Shown: in pieces, positions 24,959 to 32,226 of the stretch
How positions within the stretch are numbered: the stretch's first letter is position 1
Layout of the letters: each line of letters starts with the position of its first letter
From: an uncultured Granulosicoccaceae bacterium
GTDB taxonomy: Bacteria > Pseudomonadota > Gammaproteobacteria > Granulosicoccales > Granulosicoccaceae
Reading direction: 5' to 3'
Assembly (NCBI GenBank): GCA_937981955.1
Contig: CALJNA010000175.1
Coordinates: forward strand, 1 to 39,154
Length of the DNA: 39,154 nucleotides
Notes under the pieces: generated by a model
What the model saw: only the letters and a program-made list of their open reading frames with translations
Database searches by the model: none
What the model was told of the DNA's origin: nothing
Made by a program: the position numbers and the translations under genes

Positions 24959-25687
24959 ATGAACAGACTACTGCTTGCTCTGTGTTTTGTACTGCTTTTG
25001 ACCGGGTGCTCCGGCGACTGGGGATGGTACGTGGTTGATCCGACCACGCCCAAAGGTCGAATAAACCTGAAATTTTTGCTAGGCGGCTTGTACTACACGA
25101 TAGCTTTGTCCGTCACAGCCATTGTAATCTCGATCATCGTCGGTTTGCTGGTAGCTCTGCCGGCTTTGTCGTCTAACAGGTGGTTGAATGGATTTAATCG
25201 CGTTTACGTAGAGCTCGTTCGTGCGATTCCCATCCTGGTCATGATTCTTTGGGTCTACTACGGCATGCCGCAGCTGTTAAATGTCACCATCACGGTGTTC
25301 TGGGCGGGTGTCATTGCGCTGGCTCTGTCAGACAGCGCCTTTGAAGCTGAGATCTTCAGGGCCGGTATTCAGTCTATTGACAAAGGCCAGTATGAAGCCT
25401 CGCACACGATCGCTCTGGGTTACTTCGATACTATGCGGTTTATCATTCTGCCGCAGGCTATCAGGCGCATTTTGCCAGCGTTGGGAAATCAGCTTGTGTA
25501 CATGTTGAAAATGTCTTCGCTGGTATCCGTTATTGGCATGCAGGAGTTAACCCGAAAAGCAAATGAATTGGTAGTAACCGAATACCGTCCTTTGGAAATC
25601 TACACCATTCTTCTGCTTGAATATCTGGTCCTTATCCTTATCGTTTCAGCTGGTGTGCGTTGGCTTGAACGACGACTGGCGCAGTAG
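24959..25687 (+). CDS. ABC transporter permease, polar amino-acid type
   Basis: 242 residues. Membrane segments at about 45-65, 83-102, 113-131, 171-191 and 215-235; the EAA loop reads 'EASHTIALGYFDTMRFIILPQAIRRILPALGNQ'. Full BPD_transp_1 permease of the His/Glu/Gln/Arg family. Unusual: the N-terminus 'MNRLLLALCFVLLLTGC-SGDWG' looks like a lipoprotein signal with lipobox ending at C17. Only one permease gene is present, so a homodimer is likely. Works with the ATPase before it and the divergent binding protein. Confidence 0.94.
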   Translation: MNRLLLALCFVLLLTGCSGDWGWYVVDPTTPKGRINLKFLLGGLYYTIALSVTAIVISIIVGLLVALPALSSNRWLNGFNRVYVELVRAIPILVMILWVYYGMPQLLNVTITVFWAGVIALALSDSAFEAEIFRAGIQSIDKGQYEASHTIALGYFDTMRFIILPQAIRRILPALGNQLVYMLKMSSLVSVIGMQELTRKANELVVTEYRPLEIYTILLLEYLVLILIVSAGVRWLERRLAQ

Positions 25688-25707
25688 TACCGGCGATTAT
25701 CAAGTCC

Positions 25708-26658
25708 GTGACTGCTCGCACCTTTGGCAATGGCTTCTCTTCAATGTTCACCGAAGGGCACCTGACGCTGGGTATTGGTTTTCCAATTGAAGCGTATTCG
25801 ACAGCCGTTCCCACCATGCAAAATCAGGTCGCTATGGCTCAGCTTGCAGAAGAGAGCGGTTTCGCAGCTCTTTGGTGTCGGGATGTGCCTTTGTACGATC
25901 CCGGGTTTGGGGATGTTGGGCAGATGTACGATCCATGGGTCTGGCTCGGTTATATGGCAGCTCACACTTCTAATGTAGCGTTAGCAACAGGGTCCATTAT
26001 CTTGCCATTGAGGCAACGCGTAGATATTGCGAAATCTGCGTCGTCGGTTGATCAGTTGAGTCAGGGACGTTTGGTGCTGGGAGTGGCTTCAGGTGATCGT
26101 CCGGTGGAATATTCGGTTTACGATGCAACCTATGAAAATCGAGATGAGGTGTTTCGCAGTTCAGTAGAATTCATTCGCGCCACAACGCATCGACCCTCAA
26201 ACTGGAAGAATGAACATGTCGAGTATGCTCGCCAGATTGATATTTTACCGAAGAGTTACAGCAATGACATTCCAATGCTGGTAACGGGCAACAGTCGGCA
26301 GTCGGTAGAATGGATTGCCGGCAACTCGGATGGTTGGCTGATGTATCCTCGTCCCTTGTCACAACAAAAGCAGGTGTTAAAGCAGTGGACCGATGCACTT
26401 GATTCGGCAGAACAGGATTGGAAACCGTTCGCACAATCTCTGTATATAGATTTATCTGATAAGCCTGATGCCGCTGCTCAACCAATACATCTGGGATATC
26501 GAGTTGGCAGACAAGGCCTGATTGAACATCTTGGAGCGCTGCGTGGTATTGGTGTTAACCATGTTCTACTCAACGTTAAATTCAGCTCACGTCCGGTGGT
26601 TGATGTGTTGCATGAGTTGCAGGAATTCGTTATTCCAGAATTTGCTGCTCTGCGATGA
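25708..26658 (+). CDS. LLM-class flavin-dependent oxidoreductase
   Basis: 316 residues from GTG 25708, 20 nt after the permease stop and so in the ABC operon. Bacterial-luciferase-like TIM barrel: 'LGIGFPIEAY' as strand one, 'AQLAEESGFAALWCRDVPLYDP', 'NVALATGSIILPLRQRVDIAKSASSVDQLSQGRLVLGVASGDRPVEY' and 'DGWLMYPRPLSQQKQVLKQW'. Family members oxidise or cleave small substrates with reduced FMN or F420. The genetic link to the importer suggests it acts on the imported compound. The reaction cannot be told. Its stop is only 5 nt from that of the convergent M23 gene. Confidence 0.92.
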   Translation: MTARTFGNGFSSMFTEGHLTLGIGFPIEAYSTAVPTMQNQVAMAQLAEESGFAALWCRDVPLYDPGFGDVGQMYDPWVWLGYMAAHTSNVALATGSIILPLRQRVDIAKSASSVDQLSQGRLVLGVASGDRPVEYSVYDATYENRDEVFRSSVEFIRATTHRPSNWKNEHVEYARQIDILPKSYSNDIPMLVTGNSRQSVEWIAGNSDGWLMYPRPLSQQKQVLKQWTDALDSAEQDWKPFAQSLYIDLSDKPDAAAQPIHLGYRVGRQGLIEHLGALRGIGVNHVLLNVKFSSRPVVDVLHELQEFVIPEFAALR

Positions 26659-26663
26659 CTTTT

Positions 26664-27491
26664 CTATAGCAGTCTAACGCAGTCAATATTTTTCGATTTT
26701 TCTTCAGCCAGAATAAAGCTTGCGTAGGGCGATACATATTCTGCGACACCATCAACAAAGGCTATTATTTCAAAATGCAAATGATAAGTGGTTGGTGTGC
26801 TGCCAAAGTCGTTTGAGTAGTACCCGATCACATCGCCCTGTTTTACGCGAGTCCCGAAATCAACGTTCAATGTACGCATATTAAGATGCAAATAACGGTA
26901 GCGAGAAATAGAACCCTGGCCAGGGCGAAGATCGACCGTGTAGCTGCCAATATAGGATATTTGCCCGTCCTCGACCGCAAGCACCGGAATCAGGTTAGCG
27001 ATATCAGGTGAAGCACCATTGCCAACCGATTGTGCTGCTTGCTGCAGTTGCAGGCACTGTTCTCTTGTGCCGGCATTTATATCAATGCCTTGATGGATTC
27101 TACGACTTGGACAATTAAATGAATCCCTGTCGGCACTTCTGCGCTCACAAAATGTATCCCGGTGTGGGTAGTCAAAATTCTCAGCGGCGCATTGGTCGGT
27201 ATTCGGTGATCCCAGTCCTCCCGGGCTGTAAACCTGACTTCGAGCAACAGCATTTACCATTCCGAACGGGCTGATCATATTCGGCGACCAATACTTTCGG
27301 TCTTCAACTCCGTCGCCACTTCCAGGAACAAGATCACCCGGGTCAAGGTAAGTACAATCAGACTCGTTCAAACTCGATTCGGAGTCATCGCCTGCAGGTG
27401 GCGTCTGGTCATCATTACTACTGCATGCTGTGCACATGAGAATTGCAAGGACGAGCGCGAGCTTGTGGCTTGTTGCAGTAGTTAGTTTCAT
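26664..27491 (-). CDS. M23-family metallopeptidase, putative lipoprotein
   Basis: 275 residues. N-terminal signal with likely lipidation at C23 ('CTAC-SSNDD'), then a disordered acidic stretch and a LytM-type domain from about 105. Zn ligands H133 and D137 ('HQGIDI') and H239 in 'YHLHFEI' are present, with the second-shell H202 ('RYLHLNM') and H237, so the enzyme should be active. 'GTRVKQGDVIGYYSNDFG' is the usual loop. Expected to cleave peptidoglycan peptides in the periplasm. Six or more extra cysteines may form disulfides. Its ATG overlaps the stop of the upstream lipoprotein gene by 4 nt (ATGA), so the two are translationally coupled. Confidence 0.9.
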   Translation of the reverse strand: MKLTTATSHKLALVLAILMCTACSSNDDQTPPAGDDSESSLNESDCTYLDPGDLVPGSGDGVEDRKYWSPNMISPFGMVNAVARSQVYSPGGLGSPNTDQCAAENFDYPHRDTFCERRSADRDSFNCPSRRIHQGIDINAGTREQCLQLQQAAQSVGNGASPDIANLIPVLAVEDGQISYIGSYTVDLRPGQGSISRYRYLHLNMRTLNVDFGTRVKQGDVIGYYSNDFGSTPTTYHLHFEIIAFVDGVAEYVSPYASFILAEEKSKNIDCVRLL

Positions 27492-28117
27492 CGTGGGCCG
27501 GTTCCATGCACCGACAAGGATTCAATCACTTCTCTGACCATTCTTTCGGTAATGCAGTTTTTTCGAGTTTCGCTGGTGCAGAGTAATTGAATGGCGTACA
27601 GCGCACCGTATCGGCCAATCGAGATTTGTCCACCGTTGCTGATTGGTTGATACTCGCCATCAAAATTGAGTGGCTGCGTCGAGGAGCTGGATTGTTCAGT
27701 AACAAATGTCTGATTACTCCCATCGATAAGAACGGTGAAATTCATCGCCATCATGACTGCCGAGTATCCGCGCCCGTCAATAATAATTTTGGCAGGGGAT
27801 AGCGTTTGCACGGGCGGCAGCATGTCTGTCAGAGTGATTGATTCAGATGGTAACAGCAGCGGAACCGCCAAGCGGGCTGACGAGTTTTTCTGAACAGAGA
27901 ATGGCTTTATGCTGCCTGTGTTCAGCTTCTCATCCAGCTCTGCACTGGCCCAGTCAACAGGCACTTTTTTCTGTAGCGGGGGTGCATTACTACCAGTATT
28001 TGAATCCGACAGGCTATCAGATGCCTCAGATAATGCACAGGCTGCGAGCACGCAGCCAGTGATGATTAGCAGGATGAATGTATTGACAGATCGACAATTC
28101 AAATGCGGCGCCCTCAC
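27488..28117 (-). CDS. Putative lipoprotein coupled to an M23 peptidase
   Basis: 209 residues from GTG 28117. Lipoprotein signal with a hydrophobic core and lipobox 'VLAAC' ending at C27 (Ala28 at +2, compatible with outer-membrane sorting). The mature part is Ser-rich and then contains beta-prone segments ('AKIIIDGRGYSAVMMAMNFTVLIDG', 'ISIGRYGALYAIQLLC') and a C-terminal pair 'SETRKNCITERM'. I recognise no domain. It overlaps the M23 peptidase gene by 4 nt, which suggests a shared role in the envelope, perhaps as a partner or regulator of the hydrolase. Confidence 0.75.
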   Translation of the reverse strand: MRAPHLNCRSVNTFILLIITGCVLAACALSEASDSLSDSNTGSNAPPLQKKVPVDWASAELDEKLNTGSIKPFSVQKNSSARLAVPLLLPSESITLTDMLPPVQTLSPAKIIIDGRGYSAVMMAMNFTVLIDGSNQTFVTEQSSSSTQPLNFDGEYQPISNGGQISIGRYGALYAIQLLCTSETRKNCITERMVREVIESLSVHGTGPR

Positions 28118-28206
28118 TCAATGCTTTGAACGAAAAGTTCAGTATCTTTAAGTATGGGGTATTTCAGCCGGATTGTTAGCCTGGTGCTAATTGATTGATA
28201 TTTTCG

Positions 28207-28246
28207 CCAGACTTGCGAGGCAAGTTCTTAACGGCGTTCAGTCTGG
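28207..28246. promoter_or_regulatory. Nested inverted repeats in a divergent intergenic region
   Basis: An outer repeat CCAGAC (28207-28212) / GTCTGG (28241-28246) encloses and partly competes with an inner hairpin ACTTGC-GAG-GCAAGT (28211-28225). It lies in the 220-bp gap between the lipoprotein gene and the Gfo/Idh/MocA gene. Could be an operator or a leader hairpin; no regulator gene is adjacent. Confidence 0.35.
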
Positions 28247-28337
28247 TATGACATAATTGGTCCGCGAAACGTATTAGAATTAAAAGCGAACGTTATCGAG
28301 CTCGATTTCAAGCCACGTTACTACGGAACCCTCTTTT

Positions 28338-29372
28338 GTGAGTCAACTAAAACTTGCCATTGTTGGTGCGGGCGTCATTGGGAAACGCCATTTACTGGCG
28401 TCCACTCATCTGGATGATTTTTCGCTGGTCGGTATAGCAGACCCGTTTCCGGGTGCGCAGGCGGTTGCAGAGAAATACAACACTCAACTGTTTGAAACAA
28501 CCAGCGAAATGCTGCGTGCGACAAAGCCAGATGGTGTTGTCGTCGCCACGCCTACTGAGCATCATCTTGAACCAACTTTGCAATCGCTGGATGCAGGTGC
28601 ACACGTGCTGGTCGAAAAGCCGATCATGTCTGATATGCAGGAGTGTGAACAAACCATTGCGAAATCACAGTCGACCGGCAAACATGTATTGGTAGGGCAT
28701 CAGCGTCGTTACTATGCTTTGGTCAATAAGGCACGGGAGCTTATACAACAAGGTCACATCGGCAAGCTTATTTCGGTCAGTGGACAATGGACCGTTCGAA
28801 AGCCTGATGACTACTACGATGCCGACTGGCGTAAGAAATGGCAGGCAGGTCCCATTCTGACCAATATGATCCATGAGATGGATCTGCTTCGTTACATTGC
28901 AGGAGATATCACCAGTATCACTGCAGAAACGGCCAACACATCATTAAACTTCGAAAAGGAGGATGTGGCCGCCATGGTATTGAGATTTAAAAACGGTGCC
29001 CTCGGAACCTTTCTTATTTCAGATCAGAGCTTTTCACCATGGAGTTGGGAGCATGCACTGGGCGAAAATGCCGCCATTCCAAGGACTAAACAAAACTCCA
29101 TAAAATTCATGGGTACGACAGGCTCGCTGGAATTTCCCAATTTGACTTTGTGGAAATCAACTGGTGATAAATGTAATTGGTCCAGTGAGTTTGAATCAAC
29201 TGAACTCGTAAACGAGCAAGAAGATGCTTATATCAAGCAGCTTTCCCATTTCCATGATGTCATCACGGGCACCCAACCGCCTTTGGTATCTGCAGCTGAT
29301 GCGACTGCCACTTTGCGTGCAACACTTGCGGTGTATGATTCTGCAAAAAGCGGTGCGCGGGTCACTTTCTAA
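28338..29372 (+). CDS. Gfo/Idh/MocA-family NAD(P)-dependent oxidoreductase
   Basis: 344 residues from GTG 28338. Rossmann motif G11-A-G-V-I-G ('AIVGAGVIGKRHL'), then 'VVVATPTEHHLEP', the catalytic 'EKP' in 'HVLVEKPIMSD', and the second-domain block 'GPILTNMIHEMDLLRYIAGDI' with the active-site His. Full length for the family, which oxidises or reduces sugars, inositols and related polyols. Cytoplasmic. It stands alone between a divergent lipoprotein operon and a convergent phosphoesterase gene, so the substrate is not indicated. Confidence 0.94.
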   Translation: MSQLKLAIVGAGVIGKRHLLASTHLDDFSLVGIADPFPGAQAVAEKYNTQLFETTSEMLRATKPDGVVVATPTEHHLEPTLQSLDAGAHVLVEKPIMSDMQECEQTIAKSQSTGKHVLVGHQRRYYALVNKARELIQQGHIGKLISVSGQWTVRKPDDYYDADWRKKWQAGPILTNMIHEMDLLRYIAGDITSITAETANTSLNFEKEDVAAMVLRFKNGALGTFLISDQSFSPWSWEHALGENAAIPRTKQNSIKFMGTTGSLEFPNLTLWKSTGDKCNWSSEFESTELVNEQEDAYIKQLSHFHDVITGTQPPLVSAADATATLRATLAVYDSAKSGARVTF

Positions 29373-29405
29373 TTGATGCTCCGACGGGGTGAACGCAAAT
29401 CTTAT

Positions 29406-30122
29406 TCAAGTGTTCAGTGTAATGACTTTAAATACCGGTTGTGTCCGTTCTTCGTCAGAAATTTCACCTTTACGTAAGTCGCAAGCCAGACAGGTTATAG
29501 CACTGGCATGAATGCCGGCAATTTCGCCATCGACGAAGCGATGCACATGCCCACAATACATGCCGCAAATGTGGTCGAATCTGGATAAAAGCGCGGCTAA
29601 CTTATCAACGTCTTCCCAGTTTTCGTATTGATAGGGATCAGGAAGACCTTCAGCCTTAAACGGCGTGTGGTGCAGAAATAGTGCAACGGGTTTGGTTGTG
29701 TTGGCTGATAACATTGATTCAATGTTATCGAGCCGTTCATCACACAGCTGTCCCTTGTTAGTGTTGTCGCTGACGGTATCAATCATCAGCAGTCGCACTG
29801 GAAAGTCTTCGATAGCATATTGCACCCAACCGGTATCTGCTAGCCGGTAACGTTCATCGTTGAATTCGTTGAATAATCTTGATCGATTATCTTTGTTTCC
29901 AGCCATAACAACATAGGGCGCATGGAGCTTGTCCAGCTGAATGCGGGCGTTATGGTATTCTTTGCTCAGCCCGTTGTGAGTGATGTCGCCGGTGTGCACG
30001 ACCATATCGGGTGTTGATTCCAGGCCATTAATTGCAGCGACGCAGTTCTCAAGATCCTCAAGACGTTGCGGAGCTTCTTCAGCAATATGAGTGTCTGAGA
30101 TTTGAACTATTTGTAGTGTCAT
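29406..30122 (-). CDS. Calcineurin-like metallophosphoesterase (CpdA-like) with altered GNHD motif
   Basis: 238 residues. Metallophosphoesterase blocks: D10-x-H12 ('ISDTHI'), G45-D46, then G-N76-K77-D78 where the family has G-N-H-D, 'LFLHHTPF', and 'CGHVHRF'. The class III (cAMP phosphodiesterase/CpdA and GpdQ-like) layout fits. The Lys77 codon reads AAA clearly. The changed residue is the histidine that normally helps protonate the leaving group, so activity or substrate may differ. Its ATG is 24 bp from the start of the divergent MazG-like gene. Substrate unknown; cyclic nucleotides or phosphodiesters are possible. Confidence 0.88.
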   Translation of the reverse strand: MTLQIVQISDTHIAEEAPQRLEDLENCVAAINGLESTPDMVVHTGDITHNGLSKEYHNARIQLDKLHAPYVVMAGNKDNRSRLFNEFNDERYRLADTGWVQYAIEDFPVRLLMIDTVSDNTNKGQLCDERLDNIESMLSANTTKPVALFLHHTPFKAEGLPDPYQYENWEDVDKLAALLSRFDHICGMYCGHVHRFVDGEIAGIHASAITCLACDLRKGEISDEERTQPVFKVITLNT

Positions 30123-30146
30123 TTGGTATTTTTAAATATAAAAAAC

Positions 30147-30512
30147 ATGAGCCACAACCCTCCATCAGTAAACGAACTTACGCAACAGTTAATCGACTTC
30201 AGAGACGCTCGCGACTGGCGCCAGTTTCATTCGCTCAAAGACCTGATACTGTCTTTGAATCTTGAAGCCAGTGAGTTGCTGGAGTTAGCCCAATGGAAAC
30301 CCGAAGATCAGTTTGAAAAAGAAGCACAAACGGACCAAATGCAACAGCGTTTACGTGAAGAGTGTGCCGACGTTTTCTTATATCTTCTGCTGGTTGCAGA
30401 GCGCGCCGGTATCGATATCCAGCAAGCTGCTGCAGATAAGATTAAAGCCAACGATGCCAAGTACCCCGTTGAAAAATCGCGAGGTACGTCGTTGAAATAC
30501 AACAAGCTCTAG
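30147..30512 (+). CDS. MazG-like nucleotide pyrophosphohydrolase
   Basis: 121 residues from ATG 30147 (a TTG at 30123 would add eight residues and abut the divergent gene). All-alpha MazG/RS21-C6 fold: 'LTQQLIDFRDARDWRQFHSLKDLILSLNLEASELLELAQW' holds the first metal-binding ExxE pair, and 'LREECADVFLYLLLVAERAGID' the second E..D pair. C-terminal 'IKANDAKYPVEKSRG' is the usual ending of dCTP-pyrophosphatase-like members. Predicted to hydrolyse non-canonical or excess (d)NTPs to NMP and pyrophosphate. No clear ribosome binding site. Converges with sat. Confidence 0.9.
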   Translation: MSHNPPSVNELTQQLIDFRDARDWRQFHSLKDLILSLNLEASELLELAQWKPEDQFEKEAQTDQMQQRLREECADVFLYLLLVAERAGIDIQQAAADKIKANDAKYPVEKSRGTSLKYNKL

Positions 30513-30516
30513 TGTT

Positions 30517-30550
30517 GCATCTAATCTAACTTTGCATCTGTTCTAACTTT
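30517..30550. repeat. Adjacent 17-bp direct duplication at the sat 3' end
   Basis: GCATCTAATCTAACTTT (30517-30533) is followed at once by GCATCTGTTCTAACTTT (30534-30550), two mismatches apart. The second copy spans the sat stop codon, the first lies in the 30-bp gap to the convergent MazG-like gene. It looks like a small tandem duplication by slippage. Confidence 0.7.
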
Positions 30551-31736
30551 GCGCCTGATAGTGCTCCATTAATATTTTCGCCACCTCGGGTCTGGAAAAT
30601 TCAACCGGCGGTGCTTTGCCTTCACTGAGCATTTCCCTTACTGCCGTTCCTGACAGAAGCACAAAATCCTCTTTCGTATGATCAGGTGCTTCGTTCATCA
30701 TGACGACTTTGTCGAGTTTCTTCGAATAAGCGGTATGGTCGGCTTTGAACAGCTCTATCTTCAACGCATCTTTTGGAATACGATCAAAAATTTCCTGTGC
30801 TTCGAATGGTTCGTAGTAATCACCAACGCCAGCATGATCGCGCCCGATAATGAAATGTGTTGCACCCATATTTTGTCGAAACACTGCATGCAGCAGAGCT
30901 TCACGAGGGCCAGCGTAGAGCATGTCGAATCCATACCCGGTTACCAGTGCAGAGTTAGCTGGAAAGTAAAGCTCAATCATTTTGCGGATGGCGGCGTCAC
31001 GCACAGGAGCAGGGATATCTCCGGGTTTGAGTTTGCCGAGCAACATATGAATTACAAGTCCGTCCGCGTTCAATCGGTCCATAGCCATGTGGCACAGCTC
31101 TTCGTGTGCTCGGTGCATTGGGTTGCGCGTTTGGAAGGCAACAACTCGTTTCCAACCGTGCTCGCGAATGCTTTCCCGAATGTCTACGGCTGTACGAAAG
31201 GTGTCTGGAAATTCTTTATCGAAGTAACTGTAGTTGAGCACTTGCACCGGACCGGCAATAGCAATGTTGCCCTGAGCTCGAAATTCGGCAACACCAGGAT
31301 GTTCTGAGTCTGTAGTGCCATACACTTGCTCGGTGAGTGTGTTCATCTCTTCATCGGAGAACACTTCTATCGACGCTATGTGTTGCACAGCAAGAACTGG
31401 CTCTCCATCCACGTTGGGGTCTTTCAAGGCAATTCGATCACCAACGTTAAGTTCGGTGGCATCACTCACAAGGTTTAATACGGGAGTGGGCCAGAACAAC
31501 CCGCTGGAGGTTGTGAAGGATTCGCCCACCGAGATTGCGTCAGCTTTGGTCATGAATCCATCAAGTGGGGTGAAATAACCCGCTGCAAGCATGACAGCGT
31601 TGCCAGCGGTGGCCGAACTGATCAGTACACCTGGCAGGTTAGCGGCTTCTTTTTCCAGAGCCAGACGTGCCGATTCATCAGCGATGAACAAGGGTTTTAA
31701 TGTGTTCGAGCCATGTGGTGGTATGAGTGTCGTCAT
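30543..31736 (-). CDS. sat: Sulfate adenylyltransferase (ATP sulfurylase), dissimilatory type
   Basis: 397 residues from ATG 31736, which has GGAAAA upstream; an upstream in-frame TTG at 31757 adds seven residues and is less likely. Homo-oligomeric Sat with the PUA-like N-terminal domain and a catalytic domain carrying 'FQTRNPMHRAHEEL' (QxRN and HxxH motifs), 'VTGYGFDMLYAGPREALLHAVFRQNMGATHFIIGRDHAGVG', and C-terminal 'VLLSGTAVREMLSEGKAPP'. Next to aprMBA it is expected to work in the oxidative direction, making ATP and sulfate from APS and pyrophosphate. Divergent from aprM across 490 bp. Confidence 0.96.
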   Translation of the reverse strand: MTTLIPPHGSNTLKPLFIADESARLALEKEAANLPGVLISSATAGNAVMLAAGYFTPLDGFMTKADAISVGESFTTSSGLFWPTPVLNLVSDATELNVGDRIALKDPNVDGEPVLAVQHIASIEVFSDEEMNTLTEQVYGTTDSEHPGVAEFRAQGNIAIAGPVQVLNYSYFDKEFPDTFRTAVDIRESIREHGWKRVVAFQTRNPMHRAHEELCHMAMDRLNADGLVIHMLLGKLKPGDIPAPVRDAAIRKMIELYFPANSALVTGYGFDMLYAGPREALLHAVFRQNMGATHFIIGRDHAGVGDYYEPFEAQEIFDRIPKDALKIELFKADHTAYSKKLDKVVMMNEAPDHTKEDFVLLSGTAVREMLSEGKAPPVEFSRPEVAKILMEHYQAQS

Positions 31737-32002
31737 TGCAATTTTCCGTAGATTCAATCCTGAGTATTGTCACAAACCATGGGTGCTGTACTCGGTAAAG
31801 GGTGACAGAGTGCGCGATATCAGGAGCTTACAATAAAAAGTCTGAAAGTTGACGATATTGCGGCTGTGTGAGCCTGTTCTCAACACCAGCGCCATTCGGT
31901 GGCTTTGCAGCCCGAAAATATAACCCTTGCCTGAAATCATCGGCTCGTTTTGTGCGTTTCCCAGAGGAATAATTCGCTCTTTACCCAGTCGTTTGGTGGC
32001 AC

Positions 32003-32023
32003 CCCAAATTAAATTTATGGGGG
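32003..32023. promoter_or_regulatory. Inverted repeat upstream of aprM
   Basis: CCCCA...TGGGG arms, continued inward by AAT / ATT with a 2-nt bulge, in the long sat-aprM intergenic region, about 200 bp before aprM. Could be a leader hairpin or an operator for control of the sulfur genes. Nothing else in 31737-32000 looks structured to me apart from a copy of GGCTCGTTTT (31942-31951) that recurs at 32158-32167. Confidence 0.4.
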
Positions 32024-32059
32024 CATAAAGAGGTTGATTTGTCTTACGGAGGTAACCCC

Positions 32060-32140
32060 GCTAGTATCTGTCGGCGACAATAACCGGAAGTGCGCGCACC
32101 ACGGCGGCTGCGGCCCTTCCACCACAAAGCCACAGATAGC
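32060..32140 (+). promoter_or_regulatory. Candidate structured 5' leader RNA of aprMBA
   Basis: Read as RNA, the outer arms GCT (32060-32062), ATCTGT (32066-32071) and GGC (32073-32075) pair in order with AGC (32138-32140), ACAGAT (32132-32137) and GCC (32129-32131), leaving small bulges. Inside, GGAAG (32086-32090) pairs with CTTCC (32116-32120), enclosing a GC-rich apical segment. The element ends 86 nt before the aprM start and has no ORF of its own that I trust. It matches no riboswitch class I know. By-eye folding only. Confidence 0.35.
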
Positions 32141-32226
32141 CTGCTGTATATCCAATTGGCTCGTTTTCACGTATAGGTCGTTGAGCATCGTTACGACGGT
32201 TGTTCAAGGCATGAGGAACAGACTAA

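Noticed and set aside
31942..32167. Direct repeat GGCTCGTTTT at 31942 and 32158
   Set aside because: Only 10 bp and two copies more than 200 bp apart; chance cannot be excluded, so it is not called a regulatory repeat.
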